From Cannabis sativa (taxonomy: Eukaryota; Streptophyta; Magnoliopsida; Rosales; Cannabaceae): a stretch of DNA of 64,000 nt. The stretch lies in NCBI RefSeq assembly GCF_029168945.1, contig NC_083610.1, positions 74,639,580 to 74,703,579 on the forward strand, written 5' to 3'. Of this stretch, positions 46,565-59,990 are shown in pieces. The translations under genes were made by a program, and so were the position numbers. The notes beneath the pieces were generated by a model. The model saw nothing but the letters and a program-made list of their open reading frames with translations. It was not told the DNA's origin and made no database searches. How positions within the stretch are numbered: the stretch's first letter is position 1; the number at the start of each line of letters is the position of its first letter.

Positions 46565-48498
46565 TGTAATGACCGCTTAGTTTTAATATTAGAATTAGCA
46601 AATAATTAAGATTTAAGTTCAGAATTAGACTTTTATTTATTATTTATGCAATTATGGAGATATATTACAATTCTAAGTGTTTTAACTATGATGTATGTAA
46701 AATTTTATGATTTTCATATTATATGCCCGGTAATAGTAGAACATGACGTATGACCATAAAGTCACGTAGATATGATTTAGTATCTTATCGGGGTTATGGA
46801 TTATGACCATTTTACCCCTATGTATGTTGATTACTTCATGTTTAAGGATGGGTAATTAAGTCATTTTACCCTAAAATAGACTTATCTTTTTGAATGGGTT
46901 TTTGGGATAAAACCTAAGTTATTTACTTACTAGTTAATGCTAAATATTAAGTTGGTTTTTTTAGCAAACACTTTGAGGATAAATATCATACTTAAGAAAA
47001 ATCAAACCCAACCTACTTTCTCTCACTCTTTGGGTCGATTGCAACAAGAGGCAAGAAATTTAGGGGTTTTCTTGATGAATTATGAGCAAGTTGTCTCAAC
47101 TAGTTGAGGTAAGGCTTTTGCTTCCTTTTATCTTTGTGTTTTTAAGAGAAAAAGTTAGAGTTCATGACTGAATTTCTAGGGCTTTGCTTCTGTACGAGCT
47201 GAATTGTTTTCTTTTCTGCTGATTTTTTTGATGATTTAAATTGTTTTTAAGTTGGTTTGGGTGTTAATTTGGTGAAAGATCAAGTTTTTAGCTTTTAAGT
47301 TCAAACTTAAGTCTTTAATGGCAGATTTGGATTCAGAGATTTATATCTATTTTTATTGCTTAAAATATGTTTATTATGGCCTAATTAGGTGGTTTGGAGA
47401 GTTTAACACTATTTGGGGTAAAATAGAGTTCATGGTAAAGCTTTTAGGGTTTCTTTTAGGGAACTTGTTAATCGCTTCAGGCAGTCATGTAGAACCGGTT
47501 CACTGTTTCCCCAAACAGAACCCTAAGAACTGATTTTCCATTTTGAGAATCTAGTTTACTTGTTCTAGCAATTTTGGAACCCTAGTTTTTCGTGGTTTAG
47601 CAATATTTAGGGTATTGCCATGCTATCTATTGACAGGGTATTTCGTGGTTTACTTCTAGTTTTAATTTTAAGTCTCCAAAAAGTGATTTAGCGTATCACT
47701 TATCAGTTTTACAAATGTTGTGACTTAGGGGCCTGTAAATCATCGAGCAGCAGTTTTCACTCAGGTTGACCGACACACTTGAATTCAGAATCAAGGTAAG
47801 ATTAGAATAATAATATGCATATATAATTACATGTTTAGTGTGCATGTTTATGAATGCCTGTTAGATAACATATTAGTGATGGAAGTATTAATGTACATAG
47901 AGTTACACTAAATATCGACGAATATGTTTGACAAAGTACTGATTGGGGCTATTACATTGGTACAACTAGAGTACCAAGTATAAGATAATATTATGGTCAA
48001 TAGTACTATCGTATGAACGTTCTAGACTCAGTACGCGTGGGACGCGAGATAAGGTTATAATTGGGTGTATGGGTGCCTAGTTATAATCTTGTTTATGTTA
48101 TGTTATGATTATGCTTTTCTTACTCAGTCTGTCGACTCATAAATATTATTTGCATGTGTATGTAAGGACATGGCTAAAGCTAAATAGCAGTGAGCTCGAG
48201 CTAATGAAGATTCTACATATCGAGGCGATTAGACCTAGAGTGTTTGATCTTCAAAGCAACAAGCTTTATTTTGGTAGTCGCTAGGCGACAACTTTTGTAA
48301 CTAAATATTTTGTAAAATAGTTGTATATTTTAAAGATGGGATCCCATGTTATGTAAAATGTTTAATTAATTAGGTTTAAAGTTTAATTAAGAAAATTTTG
48401 AAAATTATCCACGATTTTCAATAAACCGTTGATTAGCAACGGATTGCACAGTTAGTATTTAAATCACGATAACACGCCTAATCTAGTAGGGTGTTATA
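46565..48498 (+). mobile_element. Ty3/gypsy LTR, copy 1 (1.9 kb)
   Basis: Starts TGTAATGACCGC and ends GTGTTATA (expected TTACA, seen intact in copy 2). It is directly followed by a primer-binding site TTTGGTATCAGAGCC matching initiator tRNA-Met usage in plant elements. The left neighbour is MULE sequence. Confidence 0.85.
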
Positions 48499-48765
48499 AT
48501 TTGGTATCAGAGCCACCAGGTTATATTGTCACTATATGTATAATCGTCATTAGAGATAAGCTCGACTCATGTTTTAGTAAGCTTCTTATGCTTTAATAAT
48601 TTGTTTTATTATTAAGTGATAAGAAAAGCCTGAGAAGAAGCATATTAGTAGCATGATAACTGAATAGCCGCATGTTTTATTTTCTCAAGTAAGCGGTAAT
48701 TTAAATTTAATCTTGATCGCGATTTGACCAGGCTAGCTCACTGTTTCGCAGGATTTTCTAATAGA

Positions 48766-49637
48766 ATGGACGCGAGGCGGAACACGAGAAGCCAGGGTAA
48801 TTTGATCGAATCAAGTGGCAGTCAGGGAATTAAATTTTCCCCTAATGTTAGCGATCAAGGCAGAGGCCCAAGAGGTAAAGCACCCGGTCAGAGTGATGTC
48901 AATCCACCGCAGGCTGCCCAGGATTGAGAGAATAGGTTTTTAAAATGCAAGCCAGGATTGATGAGCAAGATGAATAGATTAAGCGTCTGAGATAGCAAGG
49001 TGCTCCTGCAATGCCTTCTTGAAATGCCTACTCCTAAGGTGAAATGGCTCTTGCCCCTGTCATGTAAGTGGGGCTAGTTGCCATTGTCAATTGAATGGAA
49101 CCACTCTATGAAAGGTTATGTAAGTAAGCACCTCCTATCTTTCTAGGAGGTCTGAACATTATGAAAGCCAAGCAATGGCTAATTATTATTACCAAGATTT
49201 TGAATTTTATGGGAGTCACTAGAAATGACAGAGTGGCTTATGCAACGTTCCAATTCTAGGAAGATGCCCTGGTTTCGTGGGACATGGTATCCCTCATCCG
49301 AGATGTCACCGGAATTACTTAGGAAGAATTTCAAGAGTTGTTTAATGCAAAATATTACAATGAGGCAGTTCGTAGTGTCAAGAGAAAAGAATTTACTCAA
49401 TTGACACAAAAAGAAAATATGTCAATTACAGAGAAAATGACACAGTTTGATAGACTGGCTAAGTTGACCTCGAGAATAGTGTCTAACTTTAGTAAGAAAG
49501 AAAAGTATCTGGATGGGTTGAATTCCAAGATTACACATGACCTGATGATTACAACGGATGATGCTACCACTTATGTTAATATGGTGGGAAAAACACTGAG
49601 GGCACAATTGAGTGTATTCAGGAGTCCCAAGGGACTC
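48766..49637 (+). pseudogene. Ty3/gypsy gag fragment (unit 1)
   Basis: Begins MDARRNTRSQGN at 48766, is interrupted by a stop at 48925-48927 and further lesions, and regains the gag core at 49326-49637 (FQELFNAKYYNEAVRS, then FDRLAKLTSRIV, then KYLDGLNSKI). It breaks off at the duplication junction. There is no protease or polymerase in this unit. Confidence 0.8.
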
Positions 49638-52600
49638 ATTGCAATGATCCTTCAATATTACAAATTGTTGAGCTATTGACCCCTTTAAATCTGCATAGAA
49701 TTTTTCATAGCCCTGTAAAATTGCCACTCAGTCACCATTAAGTACTTAATGTCTTGTGTCATTTTCCTTGAATGTCATGAACTCTGTAACGACCGCTTAA
49801 TTTTAATATTAGAATTAGCATATAATTAAGATTTAATTTTAGAATTATTTTATTTATTATTTATGCAATTATGGAGATATATTACAATTCTAGGTGTTAT
49901 GATGTATTTAAAATTTTATGATTTTCATATTATATGCCCGGTAATAGTAGAACATGACGTATGACCTATATAGTCACGTAGATATTTACTTAAGTTATTG
50001 GGATAAAACCTAAGTTATTTACTTACTAGTTAATGCTAAATATTAAGTTGGTTTTTTTAGCAAACACTTTGAGGATAAATATCATACTTAAGAAAAATCA
50101 AACCCAACCTACTTTCTCTCACTCTTTGGGTCGGCTGCAACAAGAGGCAAGAAATTTAGGGGTTTTCTTGATTAATTCTGAGCAAGTTGTCTCAGCTAGT
50201 TGAGGTAAGGCTCTTGCTTCTTTTATCTTTGTGTTTTTAAGAGAAAAAGTTAGAGTTCATGACTGAATTTATAGGGTTTTGCTTATGTACTAGCTGAATT
50301 ATTTTCTTTTTCTGCTGATGTTTTATGATGATTTAAGTTGTTTTTAAGCTGGTTTGGGTGTTAATTTGGTGAAAGATCAAGTTTTTAGCTTTAAAGTTCA
50401 AACTTAAGTCTTTAATGGTAGATTTGGATTCAGAGATTTATATCTATTTTTATTGCTTGAAATATGTTTATTATAGCCTAATTAGGTGGTTTGGAGAGTT
50501 TGGCACTATTTGGGGTAAAGTTGAGTTCATGGTAAAGCTTTTACGGAACTAGTTAATCGGTTCAGTCAGTCCTATAGAACCAGTTAACTATTTCCCCAGA
50601 CGAAACCCTAAAAACCGATTTTCCATTTTGGGAATCTGGTTTACTGGTTCTAGCAATTTTGGAATCCTAGTTTTTTGTGGTGTAGAAATATTTAGGGTAT
50701 TGCCATGCTATCTATTGATAGGGAAACTTCTAGTTTTAATTTTAAGTCTCCGAAAAGTGATTTAGGGTATCACTTATCAGTTTTTCAAATGTTGTGACTT
50801 AGGGGCCTGTAAATCGTCGAGCAGCAATTTTCACTTAGGTGGACCAACACACTTGGATTCAGAATCAAGGTAAGATTAGAATAATAATATGCATATATAA
50901 TTACATGTTTTTGAATGCCTGTTAGATAACATATTAGTAATGGTAGTATTAATGTACGTAGAGTTACACTGAATATCGACGAATATATGTTTGACAAAGT
51001 ACTGATTGGCGCTATCACATTGGTACAACTAGAGTACTAAGTATATGATGATATTATGGTCAATAGTACTATCGTATGAACGTTCTAGACTCAGTACGCG
51101 TGGGACGCGAGATACGGTTATAATTGGGTGTATGGGTGCCTAGTTATAATCTTATTTATGTTATGTTATGATTATGCTTTTCTTACTCAGTCTGTCGACT
51201 CATAAATATTATTTACATGTGTAAATAAGGGCAAGGCTAAAGCTTAACAGCAGTGAGCTCGAGCTAATGAAGATTGTACATATCGAGGCAGTTAGACCTA
51301 GGGTGTTTAATCTTCAAGGCAGGAGGCTTTATTTTGGTAGTCGCTACCTAATAACTTTTGTAACTAAATATTTTGTAAAATAGTTGTAAATTTTAAAGAT
51401 GGGATCCCATGTTATGTAATGTTTTAATTAATTAGGTTTAAAGTTTAATTAAGAAAATTTTGAAAATTATCCACGATATTTCAATAAACCGTTGATTAGC
51501 AACAGATTGCACAATTAGTATTTAAATCACGATAACACGCCTAATCTAGTAGGATGTTACAATTTGGTATCAGAGCCACCAGATTATATTTTGAAGATTG
51601 TCACGATATGTATAATCGTCATTAGAGATAAGCTCGAGTCATGATTTAGTATGCTTTTTATGCTTTAATAGTTTGTTTTATTAGTAAGTGATAAGAAAAT
51701 CCTAATAAGAAGCATATTAGTAGCTTGATAGTTGAATAGGCGCATGTTTTATTTTCTCAAGTAAGCGGTAATTAAAATTTATTCTTGATCGCGATCTAAC
51801 TAGGTTAGCTCACTATTTCGTAGGATGTTCTAATAGAATGGACGCCAGGCAGAACACGAGAAACCAAGATAATTCGATCGAATCAAGTGGCAGTCAGGGA
51901 ATTAAATTTCCCCCTAATGTTAGCGATCGAGGCAGAGGCCCAAGAGATAGAGCACGCGGTCGGAGTGATGTTAATCCACCACAGGCTGCCTAGGATTGGA
52001 AGAATAGGTTTCTGAAATGCAAGCCATGATTAATGAGCAAGATGAAGAAATTCAGCGTCTGAGATAGCAAGGTGCTCCTGGAATGCTTGCTCCTGAGGTG
52101 CAAATGGCTCTTGCCCTTGTCATGTAAGTGGGCCTTGTTGTCGTTGTCAATTGAATGGAACCACTCTATGAAAGGTTGTGTAAGTAAGCACCTTCAGTCT
52201 TTCTAGGAGGTTTGAACATTATGAAGCCAAGCAATGGCTAACTATTATTACCAGGATTTTAAATTTTATGGGAGTTACTAGAAACGACAGAGTGGCTTGT
52301 GCAACGTTCCAATTCTAGGAGGATGCCCTGGTTTGGTGGGACATGGATCCCTCACTCGAGATGTCACCAGAATTACTTGGGAAGAATTTCAATAGTTGTT
52401 TATTGCAAAATATTATAATGAGACAGTTCGTAGTGTTAAGAGAAAATAATTCACGCAATTGACACAAAAGGAAAATATGTCAGTTACAGAGTATACGATA
52501 CAGATTGATAGACTGGCTAAGTTAACCTCGAGAATAGTGTCTAACTTTAGTAAGAAAGAAAAGTATCTGGATGGGTTGAATCCCAAGATTAGACATGACC

Positions 52601-52702
52601 TGATGATTACAACGGATGATGCCACCACTTATGCTAATATGGTGGGAAAAACACTATAAGCTGAGGGCGCAATTGAGTGTATTGAGGAGTCCCAAGGGAC
52701 TC
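49638..52702 (+). repeat. Tandem duplication, unit 2
   Basis: Repeats MULE flank (49638-49784), LTR and gag of unit 1, and then continues into the rest of gag-pol. It is about 150 bp shorter than unit 1, mainly through a deletion in its LTR that removes sequence matching about 46765-46905. Confidence 0.8.
49785..51561 (+). mobile_element. Ty3/gypsy LTR, copy 2
   Basis: Starts TGTAACGACCGC and ends ATGTTACA, so TGTAA/TTACA termini are intact. It is followed by TTTGGTATCAGAGCC (primer-binding site). Compared with copy 1 it carries an internal deletion of about 140 bp and scattered substitutions. Confidence 0.85.
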
Positions 52703-55640
52703 AAATTGCTGGTGGAGCCACTACTCCTCCTACCTCTGGTTATGGTAGGGGTGGTAGTAACTCAACCACTAATCAGAAAAGAAAAGTTCCATCTGTGTTT
52801 GGTGGCTCAAGCCAAAATAAAAGGTTTTGAGGGAACCAAGGTCATGGTAACCGTCAGGGTGGGTCTGAGAACTGACACACTTACCCAAAATGCCCTAACT
52901 GTAAAAAACATCATCTGGGAAAGTGTAGATATCAAGGATGTTTCCAATGTGGTGTAACTGGACGCTATAAAAGAGATTTCCCACATTTAAAGAAAGAAGA
53001 ACAGAAAACCGAGGTAAAGGTTGCTCCAGCAAGGGTGTTTGCTCTTACACAGGCTGATCGCATGTGTATTGACTACCAGGAATTAAATAAGTTAACTATT
53101 AAGAATAAGTACCCTTTACCTAGGATCGACAATTTGTTTAATCAACTTCAAGGAAAGACAATTTTCTCTAAAATTGATCTCTAATCGGGCTATCATCAAT
53201 TGAGAATCCAAGAGGAGGACATTCCATAGATTACTTTTCATACTAAGTATGGTCATTATGAATTCTTAGTTATGTGTTTAGACTACCCAATGCTTCGATA
53301 GCTTTTATGGACCTGGTGAATAGGGTATTCAAAGATTTCCTCGATATATGTGTTATAGTATTTATTGATGACATCCTTGTATACTCTCAGTCAAAAACAA
53401 AGTATGAGCAACATCTACGGATGGTTTTATAATGGCTATGGGAACATAAGCTCTATGCTAAGTTTAGTAAATATGAATTTTGGCTATCTCAAGTGTCATT
53501 TTAGGGCACATTATCAGTAAGGATGGGATCATGGTTGATCCAGGAAAGATTGAATTCGTTAGGAATTGGCCGAGGCCAAAAATGGTCACTGAAGTTAAAG
53601 CTTTCTGGGTTTAGCTGGTTATTACTGCCAATTTGTTGAGGGGTTTTCTAAGATTACAAAACCTTTACAAAGTTAATTAAGAAGAATCAGCGGTTTATGT
53701 GGACAGACAAGTGTGAAGCAAGTTTCCAAGAACTAAAGTAGTGATTGATCACAGCTCTGGTATTAACACTACCGTCAGATTAGGAAAAGTTTGTAGTTTA
53801 TTGTGATGCATCCAGATAAGGTCTGGGGTGTGTCCTAATGCAAGCTGATAGGGTTATTTGTTATGCCTTCCACTAATTGAAGGAGTATGAGCAGCGATAC
53901 CCAACTCATTAAAGATTTGGCAACACTATCTCTACAGTGAGAAGTGTGAGATTTACACCAATCTAAAGAGCCTCAAATATTTCTTTACTCAAAAAGATTT
54001 GAACATGAGACAGAGACAGTGGTTGGAAATGGTTAAAGACTATGATTGTGAAATCTTTTATCATCTCAGGAAGGCCAACGTAGTGGCAAATGCCCTAAAT
54101 AGGAAAGGTTCCAGGCAAGTATCCAATATGGTTATGATTTCACCTCAGTTGGTAGATGACATGGTCAAATCGGATATTGATTTTGTAGTGGGAAAACTTA
54201 ATATTTTGACATTGCAGTAAGATTTGTTAGACAAAGTTAGAACTGCTTAGTTAGTGGCTCCAGAATTAATAAAAATTCGAGAAGAGGTTTTAACTAGCCA
54301 ATTTAAAGATTTTACAATGTCAAGTATTGGAATGCTACTTTACAAAACTTGGGTTTGTGTTCCGATTAGTATAGAACTTAGAAAGGAAATTCTTGATGAA
54401 GCTCATACCACTTCCTATTCATTGCATCCTGGTAACACCAATATATATAAAGATTTAAAACCTTATTACTGGTGGTGCGATATGAAGAAGGATGTGGTGG
54501 AATATGTATCTAAGTGCTTGACTTGACAACAGCTTAAGGCTACACACCAAAGACCTGTAGGGTTGTTGCAGCCTTTGACTCTTCTTAAGTGGAAATGGGA
54601 GGATGTCACCATGGATTTTGTGGTTGGGTTACCTAGAACCACGGGTATATTTGATTCCATATGGGTAGTTGTGGATCAATTTACCAAGTCAGCACACTTC
54701 CTACCATTGAAAACAACATACACAGTAGATTAGTATGGAGAATTATATGTAAGGGAAATAGTAAGGTTGCATGGGGCTCCAAAGTCCTTTGTATCAGACA
54801 GGGATCTGAAGTTTACTTCTAAGTTTTGGGAAAGTCTCTAGTTAGCCATGGGTATGAAGCTAAAGTTCAGTATAACTGTTCATCCCCAGACAGATGTTCA
54901 ATCCAAAAGGACAATCTAGAAATTGGAAGATATGTTATGAGCTTGTGTAATGGATTTTAGAGGCTCTTAGAGTAATTATTTGCCATTGATAGAGTTTTCA
55001 TACAACAACAACTATCAAATTACCATAGGTATGGCTCTCTATGAGATGTTGTATGGCAGGAAGTGTAGATCTCCAATTCATTGGGATGAAACTAGAGAAA
55101 AAAAGTACTTGGGTTCAGAATCAATTTAGTAAACCAACGAGGCAATAGAAATGATCAAGGCCACGATGCTCACCTCTCAGAGTAGGCAAAAGAGCTATGC
55201 AGATTTGAAACGCAGAAATATAGAGTTTCAAGTAGGAGATTATGTATTCCTACGAGTGTCTCTGATGAAATGGATTAAACATTTTGGGAAAAAGGGCAAG
55301 TTATGCCCTAGATTTATAGGGCATTTTGAAATTTTTGGGAAAGTTGGATATGTTGCTTATCGTCTAGCCTTGCCTCCAGTATTATCATCAATTCATAATG
55401 TATTTCATGTTTCTATGTTACAGAAATACATCTCAGATCCCACTCATGTGTTGAGTTATGAAAACTTAGAACTCTAATCATATTTATCATATGAGGAGCA
55501 ACCAGTGTAGATCCTTGATAGGAAAGATAAAGTCCCCCAGAATAAAACCATAACATTGGTCAAGGTACTCTAGAGAAATAGTAAGGTGGAGGAAGCCACT
55601 TGGGAGTTGGAGTCTAATATGAGGGCTCAATAGGTTAGAT
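51838..55640 (+). pseudogene. Ty3/gypsy chromovirus gag-pol pseudogene
   Basis: In order: gag (51838-52960, with a decayed CCHC knuckle [12 protein letters not shown] and FQCGVTG near 52890-52960); reverse transcriptase (53040-53500: [20 protein letters not shown], then IDDILVYSQ at the active site); RNase H (53800-54110); integrase zinc region (54400-54530: HTTSYSLHPG, CLT, with the second cysteine pair lost to a TGA at 54523-54525); integrase core (54600-54930: DFVVGLPR, then VVVDQFTKSAHFLP); and a chromodomain-like tail (55490-55640: LDRKDKV, TLVKVLWRNSKVEEATWELE). The protease is largely deleted. Many stops and frameshifts make it inactive. The gag and tail resemble Tekay/Del-type chromoviruses. 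Confidence 0.85.
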
Positions 55641-55674
55641 TTTGAGGACGAAATTCTTTTAACGAGGGGATAAT

Positions 55675-56008
55675 TATAATGACCGCTTAGTTTTAATATG
55701 AGAATTAGCAGATAATTAAGATTTAATTCCAGAGTTAGACTTTTATTTATTATTTATGTAAGTATGGAGATATATTTGAATTCTAGGTGTATTAATTATG
55801 ATGTATGTAAAATTTTATGATTTTCATATTATATGCCCGGTAAAAGTAGAACGCGACGTATGGCATATATAGTCACGTAGATATGATTTAGTACCTTAGA
55901 AATAGTAGGGCGATATAGTTAGACATTTGGAATGTTGAATTATTTCAGGGTTATGGATTGTGACCATTTCACCCTTATGTATGTTGATTACTTCATGTTG
56001 AAGGAAGG
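55675..56008 (+). mobile_element. Ty3/gypsy 3' LTR, truncated
   Basis: Follows a polypurine tract (GAGGGGATAA, 55665-55674) and begins TATAATGACCGCTTAG, matching the LTR start with one change. Homology to LTR 1 stops at about 56008, where a different repeat begins, so about 1.6 kb of the LTR is missing. Confidence 0.75.
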
Positions 56009-57083
56009 GTGTTATACCCGAAATTTGGCAAGCACTTCAGAGGAGGACACGTGTCAAACTAGGAAGAATAAGAATCAAAAAATATAATGATAATTATATT
56101 TGAAAATGGAATAACTCTTTAAATGCAGAATTGACAGAGTATATTTACAACTTGCTGACTATAAGGTCTTACGGGAGATAAAGATATACAAATTGTTGCC
56201 TCGTGCATTAACGAGAAACCATACGACTCTAGATGTGCAAGGCGAGGCATCAACCTTGTTACACATGAAGAGACGCAGGCAAGATATAATAAATGTTAAG
56301 ACACTTAGCGTATAATACACAGTATACAAACTAATTATAACAGTCGGGTAAACCCAAACAACTAATAGCGAGGCGTCCATCTCGCTATAGGAAGGCACCC
56401 TCGTGGTACCTTCACTAATCAGCTCCAAACATCTTTCAATGAGATTCACAACTCCGTTGAGTTAGTTCTCTCAGATAGAAGCTGACATTCAAATGATGTT
56501 GACTGTTGAAGTTCACCTTGTCACCAAGAACTGCGATTGCCAGATGGAGCGTTACGTCTTCAGCGTAGAAGCGACGAGATTTACATTATCAACCTCCAAA
56601 AGATGTGGGAAAAGCTCTAGATCGCTACTAGAGTTATTGTTGCTTTGTTCCCAGCGAGACGTCCCAGAACAATACGATTTACAACGTATTTAATACACGT
56701 TTACATTGACCTAGTAAAAGCGGACCAATCGCAACTGTGTGAATTTCAAATATTTAATCGTATTTATTTTACGTGGGATGTAATCAAATCCCACAATTTC
56801 AGGGGATTATGGTTGTAAAATATCAATCAAATCTGTAATTAACTGCCCTCCTATGTAGTTAAAAATTGGGGCAGTTTACACTGAAAAAGGGACGAAAAAT
56901 TCATAAGAGAAAAAGCCCTAGAACTGTATCAGAAATCTAATAAGATTGACTCGTGGACTATGCATAATTTTAACTGCAAAACCACGTAAAAACCTTTTGT
57001 GTTCTTATTTTTCCTTTACTGCTTTTGTTTTCTGTGCAAGTTTATCATAATTTATGCTCAAATATAGTTAACGAAAATCTGCG
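56009..57083. mobile_element. LTR-like repeat fragment of another family
   Basis: Starts TGTTATACCCGAAATTTGG, a typical LTR opening, and is more GC-balanced than its surroundings. No matching end, target duplication or partner LTR was found. It contains no recognised protein. Assignment rests on the opening motif only. Confidence 0.4.
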
Positions 57084-57524
57084 TTAACGTATTTAAACAC
57101 AAAATAAAAATACACAGCAGATACAACCAGTCCAAAACAACTCTTAGCAACTCGACACACAATCCGGTTGGGTCAATATGTACATTGTTGGAGAAGGTAG
57201 TCACCTAATGGCAGCTCTAACTTTTCCTTGGCCTTACTTGCACCATATAGCACCTGTGGGTCACAAGGACTCAGCAAGAAAAGCAATAATAATAATCATA
57301 TAGTTTATTTTTCGAATATTATCATTTACACATAATCTGAATCAAACCATTACGCGTTATTCATAAGATGAAATCCAAATCACTACTGGCATCTGCCATG
57401 AATAAACATTAGTATACAATTATCTGTAATACAAAACCATGATACCAATAATAGGAATCATATTCATTTAAAAATATAAATTATATATATGTTACTTCAT
57501 AAAGTAACCATCTTCATTACATCA

Positions 57525-58069
57525 CATTGCCTAATCAGGCAAGTCGATGCTTTAAACTGATAACTTGTATTGTATTGCTTAATCAGGCAAGCTTGTGTCA
57601 TAGCCTAACACCATATATTGCATAACTACATCACCCAATCAGGTGAGCCCGTGCCAAAAGCTTGCACTCATATATCATATAATTGGATCATCCAATCAAG
57701 AGAGCTTGTGCCACAACCTAAAATCTATATATTGCCGCCTAATCAGACGAGCTTGTACCTACACTAAGTACATAATTGCATCACCTAATCAGGTGAGCCC
57801 GTGCCACAACTTGGCACCAATATATCACATCGTCTAATTAGACGAGCTCGTAGCTACGCTCGATACTTATCATATGTCACTGACGTCTGTACCTATGCCT
57901 GATACGTCGCTAGGAAGAAACCCAATAATAGTTCGATCTATGCCATAACCAGGCATTTTTATATCACTGACGCTTGTATCTTCACGTCGCTAGGAGGAAA
58001 CCCTACAACAGTTTCATTCTATGCCATAACCTTGAAATTTTCGTATCACTGACGCCCGTATCTACACGT
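57525..58069. repeat. Degenerate tandem array with CACCTAATCAGGTGAGC motif
   Basis: Units of about 45-65 bp repeat variants of ATCACCTAATCAGGTGAGC followed by a CGTGCC/ACCTACGCT and a TATATCAC box; farther on, TCACTGACGCxxGTATCT with ACGTCGCTAGGAG. The core CCTAATCAGG is itself palindromic. The array continues after the solo LTR at 59991-60115. Confidence 0.75.
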
Positions 58070-59990
58070 TGTTGGAAATTATTTTACCAGGATCTAGATT
58101 TACTAACAAGTATGTTGGATTAACAACCTAATATGAATTCTAAAACAATGAAAATAAACACATATAAAGTTAGAAAACCTTACAGTGGGTGCAGCGGAAT
58201 AATATGACTCCTTCCGTTCAGATCTCTAGCCCTTGATTCCTTTCTGTAGCAGAGCATCACCAAGATCTGAACCTGGATCTTCTTTTCTCCTTCTTTGATG
58301 CAGAAACTCCATAGTCTTCCATACTATGATTGAGATACTACTTGATGTGTGTGGGCACTACTCATCTCACAAGGATTTCGAAAATTTTCTCTCTTTTTCT
58401 CTCTCAATTTCGTGGCTCATAGTTCATATGATGTACTAGAGAAGAGAACAAGGGCTGCTATATATAGGGAGAAGGGAGAGCACAACTTTCCAAATAAACA
58501 GTTTCCTCTTTTACTATGTAATTGATTAACTGCCTTATTTAGTGTGATTCACCACTTTCCTATTATAGCTAGGCTTTGATTAGCAATTACATGACAATTA
58601 AAAAATAAAAATAATAATTGGGAAACACAAAGGGAGTGCTCGGCCATAGAGGGAATATGGGCCTCACTTGGATTTTGCAGTTTCCTCAATTTTATTTCAA
58701 TTTCTCCAAAAATGCCATTTTTCCAATTCTAATCATTTAAATGCCAAAACTAATTATTTAATAACTAAAATAGATTATTAAATAATATTGTCATTTAAAA
58801 TAATTATTAATTAGACATACAAAGTCTCTTAATTAATAATTAAACCTAGAAACCCTTTTATTTACGATTTCATCCTTAAACTGTGAGAATTCATAAAGTA
58901 GACATAGTCTAACTTTTAGAATTATAATTGATTAATTAAAATCAATTAACTGAGTCTTACAAGCAGTATGACCTCAACTAGTATGGGGACCATGGGTCTA
59001 TATAACCGAGCTTCCAATAAGTCGAACCGAATTTACCAAGTAAATTCCCTAACTTATTAATTCCTCATTGAATCCACACTTAGAACTTGGAATTGCACTC
59101 TCAGTCATATAGAAACGCTCTATATGTTCCACGATATAGACACGTCATTAGTTATCCATTGTTATAACCCTAATGTGATCAATGATCCTCTATATAGATG
59201 ATTTACACTGTACATGATTAAATTACCGTAACACCCTACAATGTATTTTATCCTTAAAACACTTAACCCTGTATAAATGATATTTCACCTAAGTGAAATG
59301 AGATCTCCACCATTTATCTTCGTTTGGTTAAGCTCGAAGGAAATCATCCTTTACTTCTATTTGCCAAATAGAAGCTATAGATTCCATATTTATGTTAGCG
59401 CTCCCCCACTCAATTGCACTACCGTGTTCCCAAAATGTACGTATTGCCCAGACTAAAGATTAGGCTTAACTAACAAATCAAAGAACACGAATAATACTCT
59501 TGAAATTGAGCCTAACCATATCAGGATTTCGATCATGTGATCTAGGATCAACAGGTGATATTGAATTGAATAGATATTACGGTAAATTTCAACATATCTA
59601 ATCAAAGTTCAATATCGGTCCCTTCCGATGTATACTTTATACATCCGATACTGGTAAACTTTGCCAATGCCCTGGAAAGGACATAACACTTTTCCAAGGT
59701 GTAAGAATACCTATCGCTGATTATACCATGTCAGTCTAAATCCAGTGTTCTGACAAATCAGGGAATAAACTTTTGAACATATAATAAAGATTATATTCCA
59801 CTGTGCTGACAACACTATAATCTTTAACCAACTTATATGTTCTGGACTTAAAAAGAATTCATACATTATATACCTATAATCATGAAATAAATCAGGTGAA
59901 CCATGCAACATAAAATGTTATTTCTGATCTTTATTAATAAGTAAATCTGATTATATGAAATGAGTTTTATTTAGGGCATAAAACCCAACA
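58070..59990 (-). mobile_element. Solo LTR, Ty1/copia-like, 1.9 kb, with perfect 5 bp target duplication
   Basis: CACGT at 58065-58069 is repeated at 59991-59995. The termini are TGTTGG and CCAACA. Removing the insert restores the array text TCTACACGTCGCCAGGAG. Read on the minus strand, a TATATATAG box lies at about 58460 and the end reads CTGGTAAAATAATTTCCAACA-like text, as in plant copia LTRs. No internal domain is present, so this is best explained by recombination between the two LTRs of a former element. Confidence 0.88.

Larger units (their letters stand above)
46421..49637 (+). repeat. Tandem duplication, unit 1 (MULE flank + LTR + partial gag)
   Basis: Consists of 144 bp of MULE sequence (46421-46564), a full LTR and a gag fragment. 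The same order recurs in 49638-52702. At the junction the gag text (GGGACTC) runs directly into MULE text (ATTGCAATGATCC). CTC is shared between the gag end and the base just before 46421, so the duplication was probably made at a 3 bp microhomology. Confidence 0.8.
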
